From the NCBI RefSeq assembly GCF_963576675.1, contig NC_088916.1, forward strand, positions 3,921,001 through 3,985,000: a stretch of 64,000 nucleotides of DNA, given 5' to 3'. Source of the DNA: Euphorbia lathyris (Eukaryota > Streptophyta > Magnoliopsida > Malpighiales > Euphorbiaceae). Shown here piece after piece: positions 21,175 through 33,252 of the stretch. A program made the translations under genes and the position numbers. The notes beneath the pieces are model-generated. The model ran no database searches, was not told where the DNA came from, and saw nothing but the letters and a program-made list of their open reading frames with translations. The stretch's first letter is position 1, and each line of letters starts with the position of its first letter.

Positions 21175-24100
21175 GTGGATCGAGAACAGTCAACACAAAC
21201 GGAGCATTTCATACCCCGAACCAAAAGGGGGGAGTACACCAACACTGGTAAAAATCCTAAAAATTATTGTAAATATCACAGGAAAAATGGTCACGACACA
21301 GATGCATGCTGGGAGTTAGCTCGGGAAATAGAGCGTCTCATTGAGAGGGGCAAATTGGATCGGTTCATCCAAAATGATGGCAAGAAGGGAGATGGTGATA
21401 GACCCAGAGATGACCCAAAGAAGAAAGGAAAGGGGACCATCAATGTCATAGCAGGCGGACCTGGGTACCAACCAGTACTGAAAAAGGCAAAGACCACTGC
21501 TCTTGACAAGGCATCGTTGAATCGCCCCTTTGCAGACGTAGGTCCAGAGATCTCTCCTCATGCAGATGCTTTGGTCATTACTATGATGGTTGAAGGTTGG
21601 GAGATGAAAAGAGTGATGATCGATACTGGGAGCTCGTGTAATGTCATCACAAGAGGAGCTTTCGCTAAACTCATGGTTGATCCAATCCAAGTGGAACCAA
21701 CCGTAGTGGATATCCTGGGACTGACAGGATATACCGTCCAGACAAAAGGCCAAGTAACATTGGATTGTGAGTTAGCAGACGAGGATCAGGTCTGGAAAGG
21801 CGATCTGGAATTTTCTATCTTGGATGGTCAGTTGGCCTACAATATTATCCTTGGACGGCCCTTTATCTCCAAAGCAGCAGCCCTTATCTCTATACGCCAC
21901 TTAACTTTTTACATCCCCACGGCCAAGGGAGGTGTAATGATCAGAGGGAGCCAAAAGGTGGCTCAGAAGACGTATTCCGCATCACTAATGATTCGCCCCC
22001 ATTCTAAAGACGAAGACGAAGAGGAGCTCGTCATAATGGCCTTGGGCAAGACAGAAATGTACCTCATGGCGGATGAGAAGCATGTGCGAATGGCTAAAGG
22101 GCTCAAAGGTGAAGTTAAAGAAGCAATCACCAAGGTTCTCCATGAAGAGGAAGACGTCTTTGCATGGAAAGATGAGATCCTCCCAGGGATCAGTCCAGAC
22201 GTGATCACTCACAAACTTAACATTGACAAAGATGCAGTTCCCGTAGCTCAGAAACGGAGAAACCATGGCCTTGAAAGGCAGAAGGTGATAGAGGAAGAGA
22301 TCACCAAGCTCCAACGGGCGGACGCCATTGAAGAGGTACTTCATACACAATGGTTGGCGAACGTCGTTCTGGTGAAAAAGGCAGGCGGATAATACCGCAT
22401 GTGTATTGACTTTATGGATCTCAACAAGGCTTGTCCCAAAGACAACTATCCTTTGCCCTGTATTGACATACTCGTAGATGGAACCACCGGACATGCTATG
22501 TACTCCTTTACAGACGTAAAGTCGAGTTATCATCAAATCCCCATGGAGCCTTCAGATAGAATCAAGACCTCGTTCGTGACTCACCAAGCCACTTATTGCT
22601 TCAAGGTCATGCCCTTTGGGCTTAAGAACGCAGGTGCCACATATCAACGGATGATGAACAAAATATTCACGGAAAGCAAAGGTGATAACTATTCTGTCTA
22701 TGTGGATGATATGATCATCAAAAGCACCACTGTGGAAAAACATGCAGATGATGTAAGGGAGGTATTGGCCGTACTCCGACGCCACAATATTAAGTTGAAT
22801 CCAGAAAAATATACATTTGGTGCGACATATGGAAAGTTCTTGGGATTCATGATTAGCGAGAAAGGAGTGAGCCCGAATCCTGACAAGGTTAAGGCTGTTC
22901 TGGAAATGCAAGCACCACGGAACATCAGGGAAGTGCAACGCCTTAACGGGCGGATCGTGGCCTTGGGCAGGTTTATCTCCTGTTCAGCTCGTAGGTGTCA
23001 GCCCTTTTATGAAGTCATCAAGAAGCAAAAGGCATTCGAGTGGAATGAGGACTGTAAAAAGGCTTTCGAAGGAATTAAACGGTTTCTCTCAGAACCGCCC
23101 ATGATGAGCCGACCCCTAAAAGGTGAGAATCTCTACATGTATGTCTCGGTCACAGATAAAGTTGTATGCACAGTCATGATAAGAGAAGAGGATGGCCAGC
23201 AGTATCCAATCTATTACGTGAGCAAAGTATTGAAGGATGCTGAAACCAGGTATTCTAAACTTGATAAAATGGCTCTGGCCGTGGTCACCACGGCAATCCG
23301 CCTTAGGTCATACTTCCATGCCCACACAGTCATAGTTCGCACAAATATACCTATGAGAAAAGTATTGCAAAAGCCGGACACTTCGGGGAGATTGATGGAA
23401 TGGGCAATTCACCTGGGAGAGTTTGATGTGCGATATGAAAGCAGGTCCGCCTTGAAGAGTCAGGTCTTGGCAGACTTTGTGAATGAATTAACCGAAGAAG
23501 GGGTGAATCTCCCTAAATCTCCAGTAGAGGAGTGGACGATGTACACGGATGGAGCTTCCTCAGTAGATGGAGCTGGTATAGGTATCGTGATCAAGGGCCC
23601 CCAATACATAAAACTACGGTACGCAGCAAAGTTGGATTTCCATGCAACCAACAATGCCGCAGAATATGAGGCTCTAATATTGGGGTTGCGCCTGCTAAAA
23701 TAAATCACTCCCAAGCGGATCGTGATCTATAGTGACTCCAAGTTGATGGTCAATCAAGTGATAAAAAATTACGAGGTAAAGGATGATGTTTTGGCCAAAT
23801 ACGTGGCTGAGGTTAAAAAATTGATGGATCACCTCGAAGCTAAAGAAACTAAATGGGAATTGATCCATGTGCCCCGAGGATCAAACACCGAAGCAGATCA
23901 CCTAGCAAAAATGGCTTCCAGCGAAGAGAACTGGACAGATCCGCAATGTCCATTCGAGGTTAAAGCTGCTCCGGCCTTCGCCTCCGAAGAAGTATCCCTA
24001 CTCACAACAGTAGAGGATGATTGGCGGACAGTCATTTGCCAGTATTTGTCAGATGGAGCTCTACCCATCGATAAAGAGGAGGCTCGGCGGATCGTCAGGA

Positions 24101-25263
24101 AAGCGGCCTATTTCTCCATAATCAACGATTGCCTCTACAGAAAGTCTTTTAGCCATCCTTGGTTAAAATGTATTCTACCAGAAGAGGGACAACAAGTCCT
24201 CAAGGAACTGCACGAGGGATCATGTGGGGCCCATGAGGCATCCGCCTCCATCTTAAAGAAATCCAGGTTAGCAGGATTTTATTGGCCCACTGCCAGGCTT
24301 GATGCACAAAAATTGGTGGAATCTTGCCATAGTTGTCAGATTCATGCAAATGAATCACACACTGCCAAACATCTCCAGAGGCCCATCATTGAAGGGCGAC
24401 CCTTTGCCCTCTGGGGAATTGACATCGTTGGACCATTTCCTCCTACTCATAGACAAAGAAGGTATGTGGTAGTGGCAGTAGATCACTTCACCAAGTGGGT
24501 AGAAGCCGAAGCTGTCTCCTCCATCACTGCTGAACGAATGGTGGAATTTGTTAAAGACAATATCGTGGGAAGATATGGCGTACCTCACACAATCATCACT
24601 GATAATGGAACGCAGTTCAATTGCGGCGAGTTCAAAACTTTCTGTGAGAAATTGGGCATTTTGAACAGATTCGCCTCCGTTTATTATCCTCAATCCAACG
24701 GTATGACTGAAGTTACGAATCGGACGATCGTAAAAGGAATAAAGAAGAGATTGGGGGAGCATGATAAGAAGTGGGCGGATCAGTTGACGAGCGTCTTATG
24801 GGCGTATCGCACCACTCCTAGAACGGCCACAGGAGAAACACCATTCGCCCTCTCTCATGGTGTAGAAGCTGTAATCCCAGTTGAAATACTGGTCCCAAGT
24901 GATAGAGTTGCATTCTATTGCAAGGAGGACAACAGCCGCAGATTAAAAGAAAGTCTTGATCAAGTGGAAGATCGAAGAGACAAGGCTTATGTACGTATGG
25001 CGGCATACAAGCAGCGGATCGCCGCATATCATGACAAAAATGCCAAACTTGTAGAATTGAATGTGGGAGATCTCGTGCTCCGCAAAGCCGACAAAATCCA
25101 GTCTCGAGAAGGGAAGGGCAAGCTAGGGCTCACCTGGACGGGTCCATACCAAATAGTGGACAAGATTGGGTTCGCCACATTTAAGATTCAAGACATGGAG
25201 GGGAACACCTTGCCACGCACGTGGAACCTCCAAAATCTCCGCAAATATTTTGTTAGAAAATAA
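21175..25263 (+). pseudogene. pol: Gypsy Pol: protease, RT, RNase H, second RNase H, integrase
   Basis: One frame with two in-frame TAA codons, at 22390-22392 and 23701-23703. Domains: protease with catalytic VMIDTGSSCNVI (about 21615-21650); reverse transcriptase with MCIDFMDLNKACPKD and active-site SVYVDDMI (about 22696-22720); RNase H (about 23090-23480); a second, archaeal-type RNase H beginning YTDGASSVDGAG (about 23540); integrase with an H..H..C..C zinc finger ending SCHSCQ (about 24330), core Asp in WGIDIVGPF, Asp in TDNGTQF and Glu in MTEVTNR; C-terminal WTGPYQI region without chromodomain. All visible catalytic residues are conserved. The two stops are not explained by cytosine deamination in an obvious way. 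Confidence 0.9.
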
Positions 25264-25924
25264 AGTGTACATACGGTCTTGAGTACTCTTTTTCCTTTAG
25301 TAAGCTTTTTTCCCATGTGGTTTTTCTTATTAAAGGTTTTAACGAGGCTCACATGTAAGACCTGCTTGCTGTAATAAAGCATTTCTCCTATCAATAAACA
25401 TCAATTGTTCTATTATCTATGTTCTTTTTAAAGTTTTTATTGCAGCAATATCAATATTCCAGTCTTAAAAAGAAGGGGGGCATCCAACGCTCTCCACATT
25501 AAAAAAGTACTGCTATCTCATAGCTACTTTTTCTCCTCAAAGATAGGAGAACAAATCTCATGGGCGGATCCATCTCTAGAGGATCCCCATTCGAGATAGA
25601 GTTAAAACGATCCTTGGACGCAAGGTCTTTACACTCTCTTACTCCCTTCCCGAAGAAGGGTCCACAAAGTCCTCTAGGCGAATCACTTCACCTCAAAGAT
25701 AGGTCGCAAGATGATCCCTAAAGGCAGCTTTACTTCCTCTAAGGGAATAAAACAGCTTCAAACCTTCACAAAGGATCGCACAATGGAGTATGGCTGGCCA
25801 CCTACTCCAAAATAAATCCTAGACGCTTATATATCTACTTACGCAAACGTAAAGGTAAAATAAATAGCTACCATAAGGATTAAACAAATTGTACTTAAAA
25901 AAGTTTTACAAACAAAATAAAACA
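25264..25924. other. Gypsy spacer between pol and antisense gene
   Basis: No ORF is supported. Blocks such as GGCGGATCC and AGATAGG recur, and convergent transcription from pol and the antisense gene would end here. 'AATAAA' occurs near 25373 and 25393 on the plus strand, candidate poly(A) signals. Confidence 0.4.
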
Positions 25925-28198
25925 TCAAGTAACCATAAGAGCATCCTCCTTAACATTCTTCTCGCCAGAAGCACCTGCTTGAGAAGCACCTGCTTGAGAA
26001 GCTTCCTTCTTGACAGCCTCGGATACGCCCGCTAAGGAGACTTCCTTTTCCACGGAAGGTGTTTCCCCATGAAGAAAGGTGCCATCGGTTATTAGCTCCT
26101 CACCAGATTTCGGAGGCACTTCCTCGAGATCCACTAGCTAGACATTGGTGGCAGGTTTGCTTTCTTCAACAGGTCCCTTCATCCATTCCCGAACGCGATC
26201 CCGAATGTAGTCCTTGACATTTGGAGTTTCGCGATATTTAACAACTACATTCGGATCGGGAACAGCGAATTCCGGATCCGTAAAATCGATCTCAGGATAT
26301 TCCAATTGGAAGTATGCCATAAGCCATTCACCATAGAAGAAGGCTTGCTCTCCAGCCATAAATTCGGCATCCGCTAAGGCTTCTTCATGCTCCTTAGCAT
26401 CCGCTTCAATCTTCTCCCTCAACTGTCGAATCTCAGCATCCTTGCGGGCGGATTCAGCATCTTTAAGAGCAAGAGCTGATTCGGCATTCGCCTTCGCCTC
26501 CGCAGCTTCTTTTTCCAACCTTTCTATGGTGGCCTTATCCGCCACCCCTTGAAGAAGCTCAACCTCTGCAACTCGTAAGCGAGTATATGCCTACGAAAGC
26601 AAACAAAAGCTTAGTCGATATTTATCCCCAAAAGAAATTGCCTAAAAATCAAACGTATGGTTGAGAAAGCACTTACGGACAGAAGCTCCTTTTTCCCAAG
26701 TTGGATGTTGGCAGCTCCTGAGATTAGAGTTTGACTCTCTCGAACCCTGCCTAATTGCCCAAGAGCTTCATCCAGATCGTTGATTACCGACTCATTCTCC
26801 AGGGATCCCTCATCTCCATATTTAGTGGCCCAATAACCGCCCAAACCAGGTCTCGCCATCTACACCATAATCACCAGGTCAAAACCTAAAATTAAAATGT
26901 AGAAAGGAAAAACAAGTAGAGCAATTTACCTGTTCCTTGTTCGACGAAGGTATGGCGGATCTCAATGCATCGGCCATCAACTTTTGCCCGGCCGGAGCAG
27001 TGTATCTCTTCTTCTTTTGCGGCGGATCAATTACTGGATCCGCAACACGTTTTCCTACATTCTTTTGAGGCTCCATCGCATGTGCCTTCCTACGGGCCTC
27101 CTCCTCCTTCATCTTCTTATGCATCTCTACAAGAGCGTGATTGGCCTTAGATACACCCCTGTCCAAGAAGAACAATCAAATAATCAAGGTTTAAAGAAAA
27201 TTAAAGTTACCTTGATCAAATTGAGCAATCTTGGAGTAAGTAAACTTGTCTCCATCTCGGCGGATCAAGGGAATGTTGTTCATCATAAAGTCTAAAGCAT
27301 CGGCGTATGTCCAAGCATTCGCCTTAACGCTCTTCATGAGATCCGCCACAGCCTCATCGCTATCCGTCATTATTCGCATGTCACCCGCCATGTGTAGAGG
27401 TCTGGCATTCCAATATGATGGAAAGCCTAACGGCTCATTCTCCTTGATCTTCACATAAAAGAACCTCTCGTCCCAGGAGTGGACATTCGACATCTTGCCA
27501 CTAAATGGCGAATAAACTCCAAATTTAGCAAAGGTAAGAAACGACTCAGACTTTCGTTTAGAGGGTTTATGAAAGGTTCGGAAGACGCGAGGTGTACACA
27601 TTATACCTAGATTTGAAGCTAAGTAGCAATCCAGAGCCAGATCTAACCAGCCATTAGGGTGCAACTGACAGGCGGTGATATCAAAATAAGCAAGGATATC
27701 TGCCATCATCTTTGGGAGAGGTAGACGAAATCCCCTCTCTACATGACTATAATACACGGATAGATATCCGCGTGGCGGACAGGCTGGTCGCTGATGGGAA
27801 TCCGCCAATTGAGTTTCATAATTTTTAATCCACGGAAAGCGATCCACCAGGCTCGCTAGATCCGCAGAGCTCATACGAGATGAGGTGGACTCGGCACGAG
27901 GTCTCTTTTTCCTAGGAGGAACTGACGAAGAAGCCTGCATCCCTAAGTATGACCTAAAACCGATGGCCGGAATACAGCGGGTAATGACGACGAGATGGTT
28001 TTGAACCTCGCCGGAATGAGTTCGACGTTTATTACACGCCGAGTCACGCAACTCAGCTAAATTACAACTAACGGAATCCTCAGAAGAAGAGGAATTCTCT
28101 GAGGAAGAAGAAGTCCAGCTAAAAATGGGTTCGGAAGATGAGGTTAAATCAAATAGCTCGGACGTAGATTCAGAAGAGGAAGAAGAACTCCTAAACAT
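25925..28198 (-). CDS. Antisense spliced gene of gypsy element (PF04195-like, coiled coil)
   Basis: Multi-exon gene opposite to gag-pol: exon 1 27211-28198 (ATG 28198), exon 2 26930-27158, exon 3 26677-26859, exon 4 26590 downward. Exons 2-3-4 join in phase with good GT-AG sites. Exon 1 to 2 is one nucleotide out of frame at a G4 run, so this copy may be broken there. A TAG at 26138-26140 ends exon 4, and the same frame continues to 25925. Exon 1 starts with Ser/Glu-rich low complexity and then has the block PPRGYLSVYYSHVERGFRLP..ILAYFDITACQLHPNGW, resembling the 'putative gypsy type transposon' domain (PF04195) by recall. Exon 4 is an Ala/Glu/Lys-rich coiled coil. Antisense extra ORFs are known in Tat elements; the function is unknown. 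Confidence 0.75.
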
Positions 28199-28481
28199 TC
28201 AGAAAAAATAGAATGGGAAAAGATGAACTTACATGTAAGCGAAAGCTTTGAAGGAACTCTGAAACTCCCAGAAAAAGCTTCGAGCAACGAAAAAGTAAAT
28301 GAAGACGAAATGGGGAAGAGAGAGAAAGAGAAGGAAGAAGAAGGTGTCTTCTCTTTCCTTGGACAGTGCGCCCGTTACACGTGTCACTCTGCGATTGGCA
28401 TCGAACAGAGTGCTCATTAATGCAGGTAGTCATGACGGCGCGCAGAAGCTCAAAAGCCCTAAAGGACTTTAAGGGAAATTT

Positions 28482-28498
28482 GGGGGGGGGGGGGCTTC
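28482..28498 (+). other. Gypsy polypurine tract
   Basis: A run of about 13 G, preceded by AAGGGAAATTT, lies 4 bp before the 3' LTR, where plus-strand DNA synthesis is primed. The long G run is unusual, and its exact length is prone to sequencing error. Confidence 0.75.
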
Positions 28499-28979
28499 TG
28501 ATAACATTGAGATATTATCCCGAGGACCAAAAGGGATATTCACCTAAAGAACGCCGCGTATTGATCCTCCAAAGAGATCCGACTGGCGGATCACCAAGGT
28601 CCCATCAAAAGAGACCCGCCAGCGAACCTATGAGGCGAATCTCCTTGAACACTCATTCGCCATTAGAACGGCTGGGCCGACCCGACCATAAAGACCATTA
28701 ATGAGCTATCAATTGACTAACCGTCGGCTTAAAGGTAACTTGTAACCGCCATTAATGGAACATTGATGGAGACTTTCTAGTTTCTGAAAGTTACAAGTTT
28801 CTAGCTATATATAGCCTACGTCTCAGGCTATCAAGGTACACATTCATTCTTACCCTTTGTCAATTCAGTTTGCCCTCTTGTTCTTCCTTACTGACTTTGG
28901 CATCGGAGCTTCCCCCCGTCGAACCCAACGACGCCCCCACAGGGACGGAAGTTAATCAGAATTTCTCCGCGTGTCATCA
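28499..28979 (+). repeat. Gypsy 3' LTR
   Basis: 481 bp, the same length as the 5' LTR. Differences noticed: A/G in 'GAACACCGCG', C/T in 'CGCCGGC', A/G in 'CTCAGACTATC', T/C in 'GCTTTCCCC'. Confidence 0.95.
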
Positions 28980-28984
28980 CTAAC

Positions 28985-30877
28985 TTAACCTTTATTCTAC
29001 TTAATCCTAGCTAATCTTAATAACTAACTATCCTAACAATCAAAATCTAGTTAATTTCTTAATGTAGTGATCATTTTGTAATTTTTGTCAAGTTTTTGTT
29101 TTTAGATTTTAACGTTTTCAGACTCTACTTTCATAGGAAACATGCCAACGATCAAAAGTCATGATTTTATAATGAGCATATGCTGTTTCCGTCAAATTCA
29201 GATGATTAGATCTTTAAATTCGTAATTTAGTGTTATTTTCGAATTAATTTGCATTTTCATTTTTTATTTTCCTTTTTTAATTAGGTTTTTATTTTCCTTT
29301 TAATTTAGTATTTTGGCTATTCAAAAGCATTCTTTTGGATGTAAGAAGTAGTTTTTTATATCTAGATTAATATAACAATTTTCTATTTTTCAAAATTCTC
29401 TGAATTTTAAAAGTTACTAATAAACAATTGTGCACGATTCAATGATAAGTCTGAAATTTACCTATTTTCGTATGCATTTTCACATTCATATTCATGAATT
29501 TAGTTTACTTTATTAAATGTTTTGGAAAGATTTCACTTGTTTGTTTATGATTTGAGCAGAAACATGTTAAACACGGATGAAAATTCACATTTAGAGAATA
29601 TCGGCATAAAACGAGCAAAAGACGGGTAAATAAGGAACAAAATAAGATAATACAAGAAAAGTATATGCCGCGATCGTGACCCCTATCGCGGTCGTGATAG
29701 ATACTTTTCCTGCATAAAATTGGCTTCCTCATGTCACGAACGTGACACTCTTGTCTCGTTCGTGACAGACATTTCTTCAACAGAAAGACATAATTTTTCA
29801 TGTTTGAAACACATCCTTTCACCTGAATCAACATTTCTCTTCGCCATTAGCCACATCCATTCATCACATCTATATGGAGGGATGTCTTCTAAGGGACACA
29901 ACTCTTCCTCATTTATATAAAGAAGATTCTTCCATCATTTCCATAGTGGTTCAGATTGTTCACAAGTTCGAATCATCATGTAGATATACATAGAGATACA
30001 AATATATTTCATAATCAGAGATACAACTCTAAGTTTGAGATATTGAAGTATCTTACTTAGAGATTTAGTCTTATGCACCGAAAGAAGTGAGGTCGAGAGA
30101 TAAGCTTTCTCGAGATGCAAGAAGAAGATACATAAGAGAAGACGACCCTGAGGCTTGACAAACCTTAAAAGGATAAGTAAAAGGATTGACAACCCTTATA
30201 CTGTTGTAGTCTTTTTCATGTATTCTTTACCTTCAATTCATGTTTAACAATATCAATACATTTATGCCAGACACCAATCAATCAAATGCAAATTATTCTA
30301 TGTTCGATATTTTATTCTTTATTGCTTTATGTCTATTCTAAGGAAGTTCATACAAGCAAAACATAGGAATAGTTATCAGTTCATAAATCTAGAAGAGATT
30401 CAGTTTATGAGATGATAATCATACTGTATATCTAAAGTTGTTTTCTTAGTTTAAAAATCCTAATTCACTACGATAGGTTGAGGAGTTAGTATTATTAATC
30501 TAATTAAACTTAAGTTTCTTAATCCTAGACCGAGAGATTGGACTAAGAGCAATTCTCCAGTATGACTGCAGAAGATTGACAGTATTGATAATTGTTCATT
30601 CTGTTTAAATTACTATCAACTTGTATGCATGGAAATAAATCATAGGATTAGTTTAGATTAGAATATATAACTTATTTAAATTCAATTACCAAATTAATGA
30701 TCTTCTATAAACCTCGAGAAAACGAATAAAGAAATAATATAATTTAAGTATCAATTGTGTTCTCTGTGGGATCGATATCTTTTATTACTGCAAGCGAAAT
30801 CGTGCACTTGCGGAATTCGCCTAACATTCAACTATTAGCAACGACTTGTTTTATTCCGATGCGTTACTTCTTATAGA
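28985..30877 (+). repeat. LTR-like remnant, non-coding
   Basis: No gene. Around 30765-30826 the sequence 'CTCTGTGGGATCGATATC..GTGCACTTGCGG..CCTAACA' resembles the 3' end of plant gypsy LTRs. A TATA-like 'TTTATATAAAG' is at 29912-29922. Upstream of it are CpG dyad motifs at 29669-29767 (CGCGATCGTGAC, CGCGGTCGTGAT, GTCACGAACGTGAC, CTCGTTCGTGACA). The start of the LTR and its TSD were not found. The first 60 bp probably continue the sequence interrupted by the gypsy insertion. Confidence 0.45.
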
Positions 30878-31325
30878 GGTTAAATGCATCATTGGTTACT
30901 GAACTTTTATAGTTGTCTCAAAATGGCCACTCCACTTGAATTTGTCTCAATAAAATCATTAAACTTTGAATTTTGTCTCAATTAAGTCACTACGGTGATT
31001 TTAGGAGCAAAAAGACACTAGAAAAAAGACGTGACTGCCACATCAGTAGTAGTCAACTTTCACCACTAATCATAACAACACATGGCTTCCACCTAGACAA
31101 CACATGATTTCCACCTAGCTGATCAAAATGACATATGTTAGCTAAGTGGAAGACATGTGTCATTCTAGTCATATAGGTGGCAGTTACATGTCTTTTCATT
31201 AATGGTGGAAGTTGGCTACTGCTGATGTGACAGTTACGTCACCTTTTCGGTGTCTCTTTGCTATTGAAGTCGTCGAAGCGACTTAATCTAGACAAAATTC
31301 AAAATTATATGATTTTATTGAGACA
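30878..31325. mobile_element. MITE family 2, copy with missing right end
   Basis: Starts GGTTAAATGCATCATTGGTTACTG, like 59634-60110, and shares the internal blocks 'GACTGCCACATCA', 'CATGTGTCATT' and 'GTGTCTCTTTGCT'. The right terminal repeat is absent and the sequence passes directly into the transporter 3' flank. Confidence 0.7.
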
Positions 31326-31433
31326 AATAACCAAAACAAAATTTAAAGATGAATATTTTATTTGTGCAATGAACAAATTAGACTTGTACATACCATATTC
31401 CAATCAATATCTCAATAATTAATTACATAAGAT

Positions 31434-31813
31434 TTAGAAATGCCCTATGATTTTAGAAACAACAGTGTAAGTACAAAGTACTATAACCATAACAATTATA
31501 ACAAATATTCCTCCTACTATTACAAATTCAAATGTAAATCTCTTATAATTTCTTGAGATTTTAAGGTAACATAAACATGGAATTATAATTGAACCTGTGA
31601 GACTGAAGAATGCTCCAACCAATGACATTAAATCACCAAAGAAAGGAAGAGAAAGAGCTACAATCACTGAACTGATTAACAATGAAGTACTTGTTAATAT
31701 GCTCAAAGGCTTATTGTATTGAAACTTAGTCGTTGTCGTATCCATTATTGGTTTAACCATCAATTTATATTTTCCTATAGGACAGATGTGAGTTGTGTAT
31801 ATTGCTATTTTTT
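31434..31813 (-). pseudogene. AVT-like transporter last exon, truncated (copy D)
   Basis: Encodes the last ~120 residues of the transporter (IAIYTTHICPIGKYKLMVKP, LSLPFFGDLMSLVGAFFSL, ending SKIIGHF), with three to four hydrophobic segments. The upstream part of the exon is replaced by repeat X beginning TCACCCTCCAACG. Copy F (51861-51943) is cut at exactly the same codon by the same repeat, so the X insertion preceded the duplication of D and F. Confidence 0.85.
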
Positions 31814-32874
31814 TTATCACCCTCCAACGCAATCTCTTTCATCTTCCTCTACCTCACTCTACTAGTATCAATAACGATCGAATCCTTGAGGTCAATGCCT
31901 AACTGTTCTACTTTCTTCCCACTTCACCAAACAAACTCAACAGATAACCAAACCCCGCCCACGCAAAAGTAGGCGTAAAAACCTAAATTTTAAGAGAAAA
32001 CAAAATAAGAAGGGACAAACCTCACTTTCCTAGCGATCACTTACTGCAACCAAGGACGGCGATGACACTCTAAGTAACAGACTCTTACCACTAACGACAC
32101 TGCAACGATCTAGGCTCTCCTTACTACTTTTGGGTTTTTCCTTGCCATAAGGGAAAGTTCAAAATAAGTGAAAACTTGTTCCCGGGAAAATTCAACCCCT
32201 CTTATAGGCAAAAGGGTGGGAAGATGAAGAGTTATGCTATTTATTGCCAATAACAGTAACCTTGACCCACATGTCAGTCTAACAATGCACTTATTATACC
32301 CTTTAATGACGCATGTTCTTTTACAATGCCTCATTTTCAGGTGATTAAGGACTAACGCCTCAGAATGACACGTTGCTCTCTCACAAAAGAGCACTAACTG
32401 GGCATCACATTAGGCCCCTGCTAGCAACATCAATCACTGCACTCCTTTCATTGTCCAAACCTCACATCAAATGGTTCGATCGCAACCAAAATGGAGGAAC
32501 TAATTGATGAAGAATATGAGTCCATGGGCCAAGCCCACCTAATTAGCATCCTTTTCCCTTCTAAGAGCAGGCCCAATAGATAGCAGGCCCACTTAACCAA
32601 CTAGCCTAGAGCCTTAGGGCACATGACACATTATACCAAATGACCAACCTCTATAAATAAAAAGCCTCCTTTATGGTAAAGGGACTTGAAATATCTCTCT
32701 CTCACTCCCCTATGAATATTAATCTATTCTGGTCTTTTTCTAGGACTAACTTGACCGTCGGAGTGCATTCAGGGGACCGGTCCCAATGCAGGAGAAGACT
32801 AGACTATTGAATAATGAGCAGAAATCCCATATCTTTATTACGTTTTATACATAATTTTACCATTTCATACATTA
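31814..32874. repeat. Repeat X, copy 1 (about 1.06 kb, LTR-like)
   Basis: Closely related to 51945-53004. The plus strand has a TATA-type CTCTATAAATAAAAAG at 32650-32665 and, further on, ACTTGACCGTCGGAGTGCAT, a sequence typical of plant gypsy LTRs. ORFs within (for example 32110-32394 on the minus strand) are not conserved in frame between the copies and are not taken as genes. The class is uncertain; a truncated LTR is most likely. Confidence 0.6.
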
Positions 32875-33252
32875 GAAGTTGTCGCAACCGGAATTTTTCC
32901 GGGCGCGAACGCCGAACGTTGAAAATCGAACTAGTAAATTAATAGTTTTTTATGTTTTTTAAACTATTTTTTAGAGTCGCCACCAATCAAAATTAAGGTG
33001 TGATTGGACACCGAAATTGGGTAAATTTTAATTGATAAGAAGGTCTGCGAAATAGAGATTTTAAGTTCGTTTGTCGGTTACGTGTAGGGAAGAAAACTTT
33101 GAATAATCAATCTACCCCGCCCAAAATTGGTACTAAAAGATGTGATTTTTATATTTAAACTTACTTGGTTTATCTGATTCATTTCTCTTTATTTTATATT
33201 TTTTTATAACAAAGGCGTATAATTTTGGACTGTTTAAGTCGATCGATTTGAT

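Larger units (their letters stand above)
18927..28979 (+). mobile_element. Young Ty3-gypsy retrotransposon, Tat-type, with antisense gene
   Basis: 10.05 kb, bounded by 481-bp LTRs that begin TGATAAC and end GTCATCA, flanked by a perfect 5-bp duplication CTAAC (18922-18926 and 28980-28984). By eye the LTRs differ at about 4 positions, so insertion was recent. Order: LTR, PBS region, gag, protease-RT-RNase H-second RNase H-integrase, spacer, antisense spliced gene, G-rich polypurine tract, LTR. The second RNase H between RNase H and integrase, and the lack of a chromodomain, assign it to the Tat lineage by established classification. Despite its youth, gag-pol is broken by stops and frame changes. 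Confidence 0.95.

Noticed and set aside
32110..32394. Minus-strand ORFs in repeat X (also 52115-52522)
   Set aside because: The two copies do not keep the same start, end or frame length, and no motif is seen. The repeat looks like promoter/LTR sequence on the plus strand.
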